Of a stretch of 64,000 nt of DNA, positions 44,726 through 55,809 are shown one piece after another (position 1 is the first letter of the stretch; the number at the start of each line of letters is the position of its first letter). The notes under the pieces are model-generated. The model ran no database searches, was not told the origin of the DNA, and was given only the letters and a program-made list of their open reading frames with translations. Both the position numbers and the translations under genes were made by a program. Origin of the DNA: Psococerastis gibbosa (lineage: Eukaryota > Arthropoda > Insecta > Psocodea > Psocidae); contig OZ020489.1 of assembly GCA_963971405.1 (NCBI GenBank), positions 45,772,510 to 45,836,509 of the forward strand, written 5' to 3'.

Positions 44726-46248
44726 TTTATATATTATTTCCGATGGATTTGAATTTTTTTGCTTTTTTACGTTTTTTTTTTTTTTTGGGGGGGGGGGAAT
44801 CCGATTATAGCTCTGCAAAGTCTCTTTGGTTTTCTGACTAAAACCAAAAAGTATCTATTTTTTCAAACAATTAATCTGCTGTATTAAAAATTAAAAACTA
44901 TACAAGGTTGTCGATGTATTGTTAAGATTACTCTCTATGACCTTTGCTGGCTCCCGTCCCAAGGGCATGCCCATCATAGCCTCCCCCTTCCATAGTATTC
45001 CCCTCTTGCGAAACTAGTTTGGGCACAAGTAATTTTTTTTATATTTTTTATATCAACTTGTTCCGTTTCAGTTCATTGTTTCGCCTGAAGCATATTATTG
45101 ATTTATCTTCGAGTTCATTTCTGTCTAGTGTATTCCAATTTCATTTCGAAATGGCCCAGACCCCCCCCCCCCTTCTTCCGACTCCCATAGTACAGCAAGT
45201 ATACTTTTTTTAAAAACTTGTGGAAACTCTTGGGGAACCGTATATAATAGGTACGCATCCAGGCACAGCCCGCCTAGCTATAGCTCCTCGCCTGGTGCCC
45301 TTGAACCTGGACGGCCGCTGGAGAGAGTCACGTGCCCCCATCTCCGGCACTTGTGTACAGTACATACCTGCAGTACATACAGGTCTAATGCATTGATTCA
45401 GTCCAATAAGGGCAAGATCGCGGTAAGGTTCCCATATTTTATGGGTTTCGCCATAACAATACCGAATGCGCATCGCTCAATCACTGTCTTCCTTCAAGTA
45501 TTCAAAGTATCTTAGTTATGTCTTCTATAGTCTCGCAAGTCAACACGTGAAAATCTGTACCTCTTCGTGGTAAAGAAAGCACGTAATGGCAACTGAACAG
45601 ATGGGGGACCGAGTTTGAACCAGGATATAAGCGAAAAACAGTCGTTTCTGTGCAGGACGCTCAACGGAGGGACCTCAAACAACAGTTAACGGCATAAGGA
45701 TGCACAGAAGGCAACGGGAAACCACTGAATTACAATTTCCTAATATAGTCATCTTGGCTACAATTGCCATGAGCCAAAGGTCTTTCGAGGGGGGGGGGCA
45801 GCAGAAGTTATTTACGCCACTGCACACAAGAACCTATTAGGTTACTTTATTTAGTTACTAAGTGAGGCGATTGAAGAGGTTAATTGGATACATGCATTAA
45901 ATTGTTTGTACGTGATTAACCTTTTATAAAAAACAAAAAACAAACTTGGGGGATGCCAAAATGAGTAAGCAGGTCTTTAGACCTGGGAGGAGGCTGGGGC
46001 TTTGGACTCCCTAAAATATAGGCCTATTTTCATCCAAATTTGGAAGTGGCCAAACCGTGGTCGGACACAGTTGGGATGGCAAGTACCCCTCGTTTACGCC
46101 TACATGATATGGGACCAACCCGTTTGGCATACGAAATTTTCCCTCCCAACCAAGTGTGCTCCACTGAAATGCAAGTTAGCTAGTTAGCTGGTAACTTATA
46201 CTGCTATACGCTCTGAGTTACCTATAAGTTAAAGCACTCCTATTAAAA
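44726..46248. other. Intergenic DNA with repeat fragments
   Basis: No gene supported. Contains a T/G tract at 44769-44798, a C tract at 45160-45170, the end of a hAT-like element (about 45786-45822, GGGGGGGG to TTATTTACGCCACTG) and a copy of the 6790-6855 repeat at 45868-45931. Confidence 0.5.
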
Positions 46249-47193
46249 AGGAACCGGTCCGAGTTTACTCGAACATGCTTTCCAATTTATCAATTAGTAG
46301 GGAGAGAAAATGATTAATTTCATAGTAAATAATTTTCCTATGGTTTATTTTCGGATATCGCGGGGGGGGGGGGGGTCGTCTACCTGACGTCACTGGAGGT
46401 GACGTAAATTCTAGATAGGACAGACCAACACATTACCACACAGCAATAATGGCAGGACACGCAATGCATTTGAGAGGGAATTTGCTTTCATTTTTAAAAA
46501 AAAAATTTTCTCCACAAAACCAAATAGTTTTTTGGGAAAGCAAACTGACCGGTTTCGCTACTCAATTTAACACCTAAATCATGCCTGAATGTATTGTAGA
46601 AATCATCGATAGAAAGGTTTCGCAGAAAAATTATTATTTAGTCATTTTTCATTGAAATTAAGTTATTTTTATTTTTTCACCCCCAGAAGCAAACTATCAA
46701 GGGGCAAGCGACCCCCCGCATTTTATCAACATTAATAAAGACTATAATATATGCGAATTTAAAAGAAATCGTTGGAGCCGTTTTTGAGAAATACTTTTTT
46801 AGATGTTTTTTGCAGTTTTTTGAGAATACCCCCCCCCCCAAATTGAGTTAGCCCAAAATAAAAATAAATGGTCCCGAGGTATGATTTTTGTGAACCCACA
46901 TGCCAAATTTCACCAAAATCCACTGAGTAGTTTGCCCGAAAATCGATGAACAGACAGACATACATACAGACAGACAGACAGAGCGACAGACAGACATATT
47001 TTCGTAAAAAACACTTTTTTGGGTTCCTGGGGCCTCACAACGTGTAAATCCGTTGAAATCTCGGAATCGAAAATTTCGACCATCACAAAGCTTTCCTTAT
47101 ACTACGTATAAATTTACCATGAAATTACTCATTTTCTCTATCTACTCATTGATAAATTGGAAAGCATGTTCGAGTAAAGTCGGACCGGTTCTT
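46249..47193. mobile_element. H-family composite bounded by two 3' ends
   Basis: 46249 to about 47113 is a - oriented H copy (GAACCGGTCCGAGTTTACTC through AAAGCTTTCCTTATACTACG). It stops inside the 5' terminal hairpin and joins directly to a + oriented 3' terminal fragment (TTACCATGAAATTACTC to CGGACCGGTTC, 47113-47193). Both borders are therefore the element's 3' end, forming inverted repeats of about 78 bp. A GACA array lies at about 46940-46995. Confidence 0.85.
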
Positions 47194-47243
47194 TATTTGA
47201 TGCCGCCACCCGTGGTATTGTATTATTTGGAATAATTTGTTTT

Positions 47244-48117
47244 GTTGCTTTCCAATTTATACGTAGTATAAGGAAAGCTTTGTGATGGTCGAAATTTTCG
47301 AATCCAAGATTTCAACGGATTTACACGTTTTGAGGTCCCAGCAACCAAAAAAGCGGTTTTTACGAAATGTCTGTCTGTCTGTCGCTCTGTCTGTGCGTCG
47401 ATTTCCGGGCATACTACTCGGTCGATTTTGATGAAATTTGGCATGTAGGTTCACAATAATCATACCTCGAGATAATTTTTTTTATTTTGGGCTAACTCAA
47501 TTTGGGAGGTTTAATCTCAAAAAACTTCAAAAAAATCGTTTAAAAAAATTATTTCTCAAAAACGGCTCCAACCATTTCTTATAAATTCACATATATTATA
47601 GCCGTTATTAATGTTAACAAAATGCGGGGGGTCGCTTGCCCCTTGATAGTTTGCTTCTGGGGGTAAAAAAATAAAAATAACTCAATTTTCATTAAAAATT
47701 GCTAAAAAAATAATTTTTCTGTGGAACCTTTCTATCGATGATTTCTACCTTCAGGTATGTTGTAGGTGTTCAATAGAGTAACAAAACCGGACAGGTTTCA
47801 TTCCCAAAAAAATATTTGGTTTAGTGAAAAAAATTATTTTTTGAAGAAATTATGGAAAATTATTCAAATTCACGCTCCAATACATTACAATGCGTCACTG
47901 TTACTACTGTTGCAATGTATTGGTCTGTTCATTCCAGAATATACAATTGAGTTTTAAGGGGTTTTTAATATATTGAGGTGTCCAGCCCCCCCCCCCCCCC
48001 CTTCGAGGGATTGAAATGTAACCATAGGGAAATTATTTACTATGAAATTACACATTATGTCTATCTACTAATTTATAAATTGGAAAGCATGTTCGAGTAA
48101 ACTCGCTCCGGTTCTTT
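47244..48117 (+). mobile_element. H-family element, complete copy, + strand
   Basis: Complete copy 50 bp downstream of the composite: TTGCTTTCCAATTTATACG, GTCT array (about 47368-47393), CTTGCCCCTTGATAG, C tract (about 47986-48001), GGAAAGCATG, CGAGTAAACTCG and CCGGTTCTT. Confidence 0.87.
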
Positions 48118-49479
48118 TTGGTAGTGTTTCCAGGAGAAATAGAAACAGTTTACTTGATTATAGCACAACTTAGACGCGGAACTGTGGTAGAAACAATAGG
48201 CTAAATCAGCCAAATAGGCCTTCCTGATTCCACTGGAAACCTCGCACACTCAGGATCACGGATTAGACATATCGCACTATGCTGCTCTCCCTCTAAAAAT
48301 TGACGATATTGAGCTGCCTGCTCTTCTAAACTTGATTACAAGGCATCAAGGTCATATTTGAAAAGACAAGCTTCTCAAAGAGGTTTGTATGATCTTACAT
48401 TTTTTGCCTACAGTAAGTAGCTACAGCATAGGCCTACATCCATACAGATGTTGTTAATGGCGTACAGCCTCCAAACGTGTTTGAAATGCAAATGCGATGG
48501 TGATGGTACGTTGTAAATACCTGATTTAAAAATAAATACACGGGGCTTTCGTAGGCCCACGTAAACTGGTTGACAACTCTTGTGAGCTGGCTAGGTTACT
48601 GGCACCGCACTGCCTGCAGGTCACTCACTCCCAGATGAGGGCCGTAGCGCCAACCATCACTTCTTCCGGCGCTACAGCTTGAGCTAAGCTTTGGCATCCC
48701 ATACGAGCCAAAGGTGTCCTGCAAGGCAATCGACAGAGGGAGACTACTTGTGCGTGACATGACGGTTCTCTGCCGCCACGAAACCGCTGACCGACATGTT
48801 GCTGAGGTCGCCCTCTCGCAGACCTGCCTGCCTCCTGCGTCATATTTTGTGACTGCTCTCACTCCATACATAAAAGGTTTCGCCTCACCCTGCCTTCCAC
48901 CCTCTAAAAAGAAAGCTGCGGACGCCCTTGTACTAAGTCATGAACTAGGACTACCTGGTTTGCATGCCCATGTTACTATTATAGTAATGGCCGCTAGCTT
49001 GGTTTCTTTTACCAACTATTTCATTAAATAAATAAAAAATCTTTGAATTCGTCACGTTATTCATCGTCATATAATATGTAGTAATATGAGGGTTTGTGAC
49101 TGTCAGGCACAAACATAATATAGTTTACCACGTATGCATGTGTTCCGCCGTCATGCCCGTGACGTATCTCGTATCTGCGTAACAGAACCAACCCTTCCCG
49201 TACAGTTTGGTGACTTCTCAAGAAGAAGAATGGAAAAACAGAACGAAATGTGAATGCCGGATATTTTGGATAAGAGATAGGGCACATGAGTTGTAAGGGG
49301 TGATGTGAGGAGGGTGCTGCTTGACGAGGGTGCCGCCAGGTTACTGGCCTTCTCCCGCAAAGCCTTGCGCCCTTGGCCCATATACTGTATCTCGTTAATT
49401 CACCCCTACCTGCAATGGCTTACAACAACAATTCATGCTCCCCTGGCAGGGTTTGCAATTTTATTGGGGCATCAATTAT
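48118..49479. other. Intergenic DNA, one GC-rich unrecognised stretch
   Basis: 48550-48900 is GC-rich with overlapping open frames on both strands, the longest on + from about 48652 to 49031 (RHETADRHVAEVALSQTC region). No domain, start context or splice partners could be recognised. The remainder is AT-rich. Confidence 0.35.
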
Positions 49480-49825
49480 AAATAACTTTTCAAAAGATAT
49501 TTTTTTATTCAAAACCAAAACTTTCCTTATAGGAAAGCAAACTGTTTGGTTTCGTTACACTATTTAACACCTAAAACACATCTGAAGTAGGAAAGGATCC
49601 ACAGAAAAATTATTTTTTAGCCATTTTTCATAAAAATGGAGTATTTTTATTTTTATATTTATATATATATATTTATTTATTTATTATTTTTATTTTTTGC
49701 CCCCAGATCCAAACTATCAAGGGGGAAATGACGTAGCCTACTGGGTTTTGTTTACATTAATAATGACTTTTTAATGGATTTATTGAAAATCGTTGGAGCC
49801 ATTTTTGAGAAATACATGTCGTGTG
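49480..49825 (-). mobile_element. H-family partial copy, - strand
   Basis: Keeps the middle blocks: GGAAAGCAAACTG, TTTAACACCTAAAAC, GCCCCCAGATCCAAACTATC, GAAAATCGTTGGAGCC. Both ends are lost. An expanded (TATT/ATAT) stretch lies at 49640-49700. Confidence 0.7.
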
Positions 49826-49869
49826 GTTCGTGACTGAAGGAGGAAATAGTGAAGTTTGTGACTCATGAC

Positions 49870-51325
49870 TAAGGTGACCCTGAGAACTTCAAAACGGGCC
49901 GCACAGGGGGGGAGGGTCCGGGCCCCTGAGATAACAAACCGTCAGAGAAAAATGTAAAAATGAAGGTTCAAAATCAATCGTTTTAAAGCACTTAAAATTT
50001 ACGGCAACTTACTCAAATCAAATAAAAAGATCCGGTCCGAGTTTACTCGAACATGCTTTCCAATTTATCAACAATAGTAGATCTTCTTCTTCTTCAACCA
50101 ACGCCCGTCCTTGGCTGGTAGGCCATTTGACGCACATTAGGAGATAGAGAATATGAGTAATTTCATGGTAAATAATTTTCCATTGGTTAAATTTCCGTTA
50201 TTTCGGGGGGGGGGGGGGGGTTGTCCACCTGACGTCACTGGAAGTGAGATAAATTCTAGAAAGGTCAGACCAACACCTTAATTACCACACAGCAATAATT
50301 GCAGGGCACACTATGCATTTGAGCGCGAATTTTCCAACATTTTTTCAAAAAATAATTTTTTGTGCAAAGCCAAATATTTTTTGGGAAAGCAACCTATCCG
50401 GTTTCATTACTCAATTTAATACTTAAAACATACCTGAAGGTAGAAATCATCGATAGAAAGGTTTCGCAGAACAATTATTTTTTAGTAATTTTTCATTAAA
50501 ATGTACATATTTTTATTTTTTACCCCCCGAAGCAAACTATCAAGGGGCAAGCGACCCCCCGCATTTTATCAACATTAATAACAACTACAATATATGCGAA
50601 TTTAAAAGAAATCGTTGGAGCCGTTTTCGGGAAATAATTTTTTTTTTACGTTTTTTTAGAGTTTTTTGAGAATAACCCCCCCCCCCCATATTGAGTTAGC
50701 CCCAAATAAAAAAAATGGTCCCGAGGTATGATTTTTGTAAACCTACATGCCAAATTTCATCTAAATCGACCGAGTAGTTTGCCTGGGAATCAACGAACAG
50801 ACAGACAGACAGACAGACATTTCGCAAAAACCACTTTTTTCGGTTCCTGGGACTTTAAAACGTGTAAATCCATTGAAATCTCGGAATCAAAAATTTCGAC
50901 CGTCACAAAGCTTTCCTTATACTACGTATAAATTGAAAAGCAAAAATAGTTAAGGCCATTACTATTTTAACCAAGGACGCTGTGAGGAATAATATGGCAT
51001 CCCCCCATGATCAAATTCCTGGCACCACCTCTGCCACCCTCAGACACTTCTTTAGGCTCGGTGCTCTAAATGTGTTGATGCATCGGCATGCAAGTCAGCA
51101 AAAACGGTTTCGGATAGTCCTGACTCCTGAACATAAACGAACAAGTCCGAAACCAGGCTGCTTACAGCTTACTTCTTAGTTCCTACACCAATGATAAATA
51201 ATGCAATAAAATGTCTTAATAAGTAGCTTAATTTTCATATAGGCCTAGGTACTTGCTCGGGACAACGGGACACACACTTAAAAAACGGGACTGTCCCGTT
51301 CAAAACGGGACGTCTGGTCACCTTA
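49870..51325. mobile_element. hAT-like element with H-family insertion, TSD CTCATGAC
   Basis: Ends TAAGGTGACC / GGTCACCTTA, flanked by a perfect 8-bp CTCATGAC (49862-49869, 51326-51333). Inner blocks (GGGTCCGGGCCCCTGAGATA, CGTCAGAGAAAAATG, CAAGGACGCTGTGAGGAATA, ACGGGACGTCTGGTCA) are shared with the inverted copy at 61240-61923. Removing the H element 50033-50943 leaves about 545 bp. Confidence 0.93.
50033..50943 (-). mobile_element. H-family element with a related empty site in the window
   Basis: Complete - oriented copy from CCGGTCCGAGTTTACTCG to TATAAATTGAAAAGCAA. Carries the subfamily (GAA)n insert (about 50081-50140). The related hAT-like element at 61240-61923 lacks it; aligned inner sequences (AAATCAAATAAAGAATATAG inverted there) place the insertion in an A/T-rich site with no target duplication longer than a few bases. 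Confidence 0.9.
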
Positions 51326-51423
51326 CTCATGACACTCTTTCATGCAAAGTAATTGAGTAGCAATTTACAACGGTATGTATGCAGACTATTTCTTCAGTTC
51401 ACCTAAATCACCTCAATAGTAAA

Positions 51424-51711
51424 GTGGCGGATTTACCAGTAGGCAACTGAGGCAAATGCCTACATCCGCGCGCGCGGAGTGTCCGCGTGTACTTCAAAAT
51501 TTTTTTGTGTGCATATAATGTCAAAAAAAATTAAAATAATTATGTGTAACATTTTAGTTAAGGATAAAAAGTAGGTTATTTTGATCATAACAATAAAAAA
51601 AAAATGGTTTTATTAGAGAACACCCCCCCCCCCCCCATATACCCACAATAATTGTTAATGTCTGCGACAAGGGCAGTGCCTATATCCGCGCAAAAGCCAA
51701 ATCCGTTCCAG
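51424..51711. mobile_element. Probable degenerate hAT-like element
   Basis: Left AAGTGGCGGATTTACCAGTAG, right AAATCCGTTCCAGT, with a C tract near 51625 and repeated 'CCTA(C/T)ATCCGCGC' inside. The ends are imperfect and no TSD was seen. Confidence 0.5.
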
Positions 51712-51769
51712 TACATACAATATGTCTATATTTATTTTAAAAGTTTTATAAGTTATATGGTAATTATCA

Positions 51770-53500
51770 TAACCTGCCAATCAAAATAATATGCTATGCT
51801 TATCCATATTTCAGAGCTTTGGGATTTTTTTTCAATGAAGTCATAGGATCGAAGTTACAAAATATTTGGGTCCCACTGATGTTCCCATTTTGGCCACTTG
51901 GGGGCGCTTAGGTGCTTCCCGCACAAATTTAAAAATGTAAGCACTTAAGTCAGCATTAATATAAATAGATGCCATCTCTACATTCATGAATGATTTATAT
52001 TCTTATTTGGAATTTGAACGAAAATTCCAAACTAGAGGCATATCTACGAATAGGGTTTGGTATAATATGTTGATAAGCAAGTATCTCAGTAAAATATAAG
52101 AAATTATAACATTTTACCCAATCAACATTACTTCTCATCTCATCAGTATATCTACGAAACCTGATCCTCAACTAATTGTCAACTATTTTATAGTACCTAT
52201 TATCTACAAATGATGCGAATGGGGTTTAGCATCATATACATTTTCCCATCTACAATGGATATAGGCTGCAAACAAGCCTAATTATTTCTCATATAGGTAA
52301 TACTGTTGCTCCGTACTATAAACTATTTTATTATTACAGTTATTAGTATATTAGGGGCTATAGGTATTGAATTTTCGTGCGCTATATTATGCTTAATATT
52401 GACTTGTAAGACAATAAGACAGTTATTTTAATTGTACAATCAAACATTTTAAAAATTCTGATGGAACAGAAAAGAATAGAAGACCCGAAAAAGGGAAAAT
52501 TAATAGTACCAAGAAGAGCATGAATAGCTTACAATGTAGGCAATAATCAAGACAATACGCTACACTCAATACGAAATATTTAATAATGGCATGAGGAGGT
52601 GGCCCCTTCAACATATTAGTTTAATGTCAGTATTATACGCCATATTGAATAAAGCGTTGCCTTTACTCAATAAAAGTCAGCTCACAGATATAGCTGGTGA
52701 TAACCTGTCTAAACGAATACGAGTTTAATATCGATATGGTCAATTGTGCTGTTGAGGAGGTGTGGGTCAAAAACCGGGGGTAAACCTTCCTACTTACAGT
52801 GAAAATTGAAGAATCAAGTAAGATTAAAAAGGTAAGTTTTTCATTTTTATACATGTACCGTATATGCAATTACAAAGAGAAGATATGCTCTCTTCCCGAC
52901 TTTCATCATATTATATTGATCAACTTAGGCATAATTTAGTCTTAAATTTCAAATGTGCTTTTTAAATTAATCTAATATCGTGAATAGCCTCAAATATATA
53001 TTTTTTACTTATTAATTATTATTGTAATTGCTTACGGTACATGTATAAAAAAGGAAAATGGAAAACTTAACTTTTATATCTTACTTGATTCTTCAATTTA
53101 CACTATAGGTGGGAAGGTGTGCCCCCAGTTTTTGACCCACACCCCACAACAGCACAATTGACCATAGGCCTATTGTTATTAAATAAAGTAATCAAATATT
53201 GTATTATTTATCTTCTATCTGGAATGTTGTGTTTGTTGTGAAAACGCATGTTGACATTTGAAAATTTGAAAGTAGGCAACCAATCGTGGGCCAAGTATTA
53301 TAGAACGTTGGAATAAATGTTTTTTTAATATTTTTTTCTGATTGGTGAAACACCAGAGCCCCCTGTTGGCCGAAGTGGGAACAGTGGGACCCAAATATTT
53401 TGTGACTTGGATTCTGTGATTTGCAAGGTTCGAGTCACAGACGGCCCTATATACCGACTAGCATTCTATAGTAAATATTTATTCTATGGTAATTATTGTG
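51770..53500. mobile_element. Repeat unit R, copy 1, with inverted ends
   Basis: The left part (AAAATATTTGGGTCCCACTG, GGCCACTTGGGGGCGCT) is inverted in the right part (AGCCCCCTGTTGGCCGAAG, GTGGGACCCAAATATTTTGT). The whole layout recurs at 55810-57485. The outer right border reads ACAGACGGCCCTATATACCG then CTAGCATTCTA. No transposase found. It contains the smaller element 52734-53168. Confidence 0.75.
52734..53168. mobile_element. MITE with about 140-bp inverted ends inside unit R
   Basis: TATGGTCAATTGTGCTGTTG at the left and its inverse at the right, continuing through GTGTGGGTCAAAAAC, AAATTGAAGAATCAAGTAAG and ATACATGTACCGTA. TA may be the target duplication. The corresponding place in unit R copy 2 (55.8-57.5 kb) lacks it. 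Confidence 0.82.
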
Positions 53501-53650
53501 AGGAAAATGTTTTTCATTTCAAATTTGAGCACTCCAGCAGGTATATATTGTAACTAGTATACGAATAGCAGGTTGCATTTGGACAATGATTACGTCATGG
53601 TCTCAGGAACGCATTGCTCGATGTGGTGCCTTTTAGGTTAGCTGATAGAG

Positions 53651-53882
53651 CAGTGGCGGCGCTAGAAATATTAAGGCGGGGGGGCCATGGAGGGGCATGA
53701 CTTCTATCTGGGGGGCCAATGAAAAAACAAAACATTTTTCATTGGGAGCAGGTATACCGTTCACTAATTCTGCAATTTAACAACATGTCAAATATCTCAA
53801 AAGTGGGGGGCCCCGGAGGGGCCGGAGAAACTGTTGGGGGGGGGGGCAGGACCCCTCGGGCACCCCCGTAGCGCCGCCACTG
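53651..53882. mobile_element. hAT-like miniature element, TSD TGATAGAG
   Basis: CAGTGGCGGCGCTAG / GTAGCGCCGCCACTG inverted ends with one mismatch. Perfect 8-bp flanks TGATAGAG (53643-53650, 53883-53890). Internal G-tract and C-tract blocks. Confidence 0.95.
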
Positions 53883-53890
53883 TGATAGAG

Positions 53891-55194
53891 TAGCCCTTCA
53901 GGGCTCAAGCTCACCTACCGGTAATATAAACACGTTTTTCATTTCATTTCACATTTCATTTCATTGAATAATTTTGGAATGTTTTTACGTAGACCCGCAG
54001 CCACTTATAAGCTAAGTACTCCGGCAATACATAATGGGAACAAATAGCATGCATTCAGCATTAACAACACTAATAACGCGCTATTATGCATTATGGTTGG
54101 TGGTGGATAGATAACAATTAATAATTTGTTATGCATTGCATGTTGCAATTGGGCTGCAAAAACCATGGGCGTGTCTCGCTTTAATTGAAAAGTGCAGCAT
54201 AACGCAGGGTGTGGCACACATACCGGCAACCAAACTATTTTTCGTTGTAGCCTCCACCTCTTGCGAACACAGTGATATTGTACCATTGGGCTTCTCCGAC
54301 TATGACAAACAATGTCCTCGACATGACGAGAAATCGGGGGTTCCATAGGCTCCGTGAGTCCCCTGGAGTGTGGACTATTTTTACTCAAGTCCCACTACCT
54401 CGCAGCTATATAAAGATTCTCTGTATGGGAGGAGACCTCGGTATCCCCGTGTTGGGACTAATTCAATAAACAAACAAAAACTTTAAAACTTATTATAGCA
54501 ACTAGAAATTAGTAAAACCCAAATAATCGTTAGAAAAATTTCTTCGTCTAAGAAACCCATGAGCGCTTCCGACAACAACTGCCATCTACAGAGGGGAAAA
54601 TTATTTAAATTACAATAAATACCAAGAAGTCATGTAGGTAGTATTTTATAATAATTGAATAAGTTTAGATCTGGAAAAACCAAATTTTACCGGGCGTAGT
54701 TTTTCTAAATTTGAATTTGGTCTGTAAAATGAAAACTGTATTGCGTATACCTCCAATATTGCGGGAGTATATTTCCAAAAGATTTCCCCGGGGGAGATCC
54801 TGTTGGCAGTTGAATCAATCTTCATATGTAAAATCTAAACTTTTCGCTTCAAGCCTCGGAAAGTGTAAACTCTCGGGCTTTTTTGTTGTATGTACTTGTA
54901 GGCCTAAATAAATTAAAAATATCGAGAGGACGCAACAAGGCTTGTAAAAAGTTTGGTCGTCCAGGCTTTAGCTCAGCTATATATATATCGGTACGAGTTC
55001 CTATTTATCAATTGCTGTAATAGATAGGTAAGTATAATTATTGTCCGGTTCAAATTTCGAGTTTCCCTGTCCCAAAGCTCTGAATTGATCCATGTGACGA
55101 TTGCATAGTCAAGAATGGGTAGACCATTATAATATACAAGACAGTAATAGTGCTGGCAGGTTATTATACTATGGTATGTATTGGGGCATTTAAA
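53891..55194. other. Intergenic DNA with fragment of SINE B region
   Basis: No gene supported. 54500-54560 is an inverted copy of the 44449-44500 block (GTAAAACCCAAATAATCGTT, TCTAAGAAACCCA). A 127-codon - strand open frame at 54005-54388 shows no recognisable domain. Confidence 0.45.
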
Positions 55195-55772
55195 TTATCC
55201 ATAATTTCTTCAAATAATATTTTTTTGTTAAAAACCAAATCTTTTTTGGGAAAGCAACGCGTTCGTTCGGTTTGGTTACTCCAAATTGATAGAAAGGTTA
55301 CATTTAGTCATTTTTCATGAAAATTGAGTATTTTTTTTTATTTATTTTTTGCCCCCAGATCAAACTATCAAAGGGCAAGCGACCTATTGGATTTTCTTTG
55401 CATTAATAATGACTACAATATATGAATTTAAAAGAAATCAGCGGAACAGTTTTTGTGGTTTTATTTTTATAGCCATTTTCTGAGGCTTTTGGAGGGTAAA
55501 ACCCCCAAAATTGAGATAGGCCCTAGCCCAAAATATAAAAAATAAATACGAGGAATTTTGTGAACTCCCATGCCTAGCCTATTTCTAAAAAATCCACTGA
55601 ATAGTTTGCTCACAAATCGACGAACAGATAGACATTGCGTTAAATCACTTTTTGGGGTTTCTGGGACAAAACGTGTAAACCCATTGAATTCCTGAAATCG
55701 AAAATTTCGGCAATCCCAAAGCTTTCCTTATATATTATAGTACTAGTACTACGCACAAATAGGAAAGCAATT
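55195..55772 (-). mobile_element. H-family partial copy, - strand
   Basis: Keeps the middle and the 5' end (GCCCCCAGATCAAACTATC, ACAAATCGACGAACAGATAG, AAAGCTTTCCTTATA, AATAGGAAAGCAA). The 3' end is missing. Diverged relative to the complete copies. Confidence 0.75.
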
Positions 55773-55809
55773 AGCCTACAAGTTAGAGAAATTATTTAAG
55801 CTTGTGGGC

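Noticed and set aside
48652..49031. GC-rich open frame as a host exon
   Set aside because: Overlapping frames are open on both strands, no domain or splice partners are visible, and there is no second exon nearby.
54005..54388. 127-codon - strand open frame
   Set aside because: No recognisable motif, low-complexity hydrophobic end, and no promoter or splice context.
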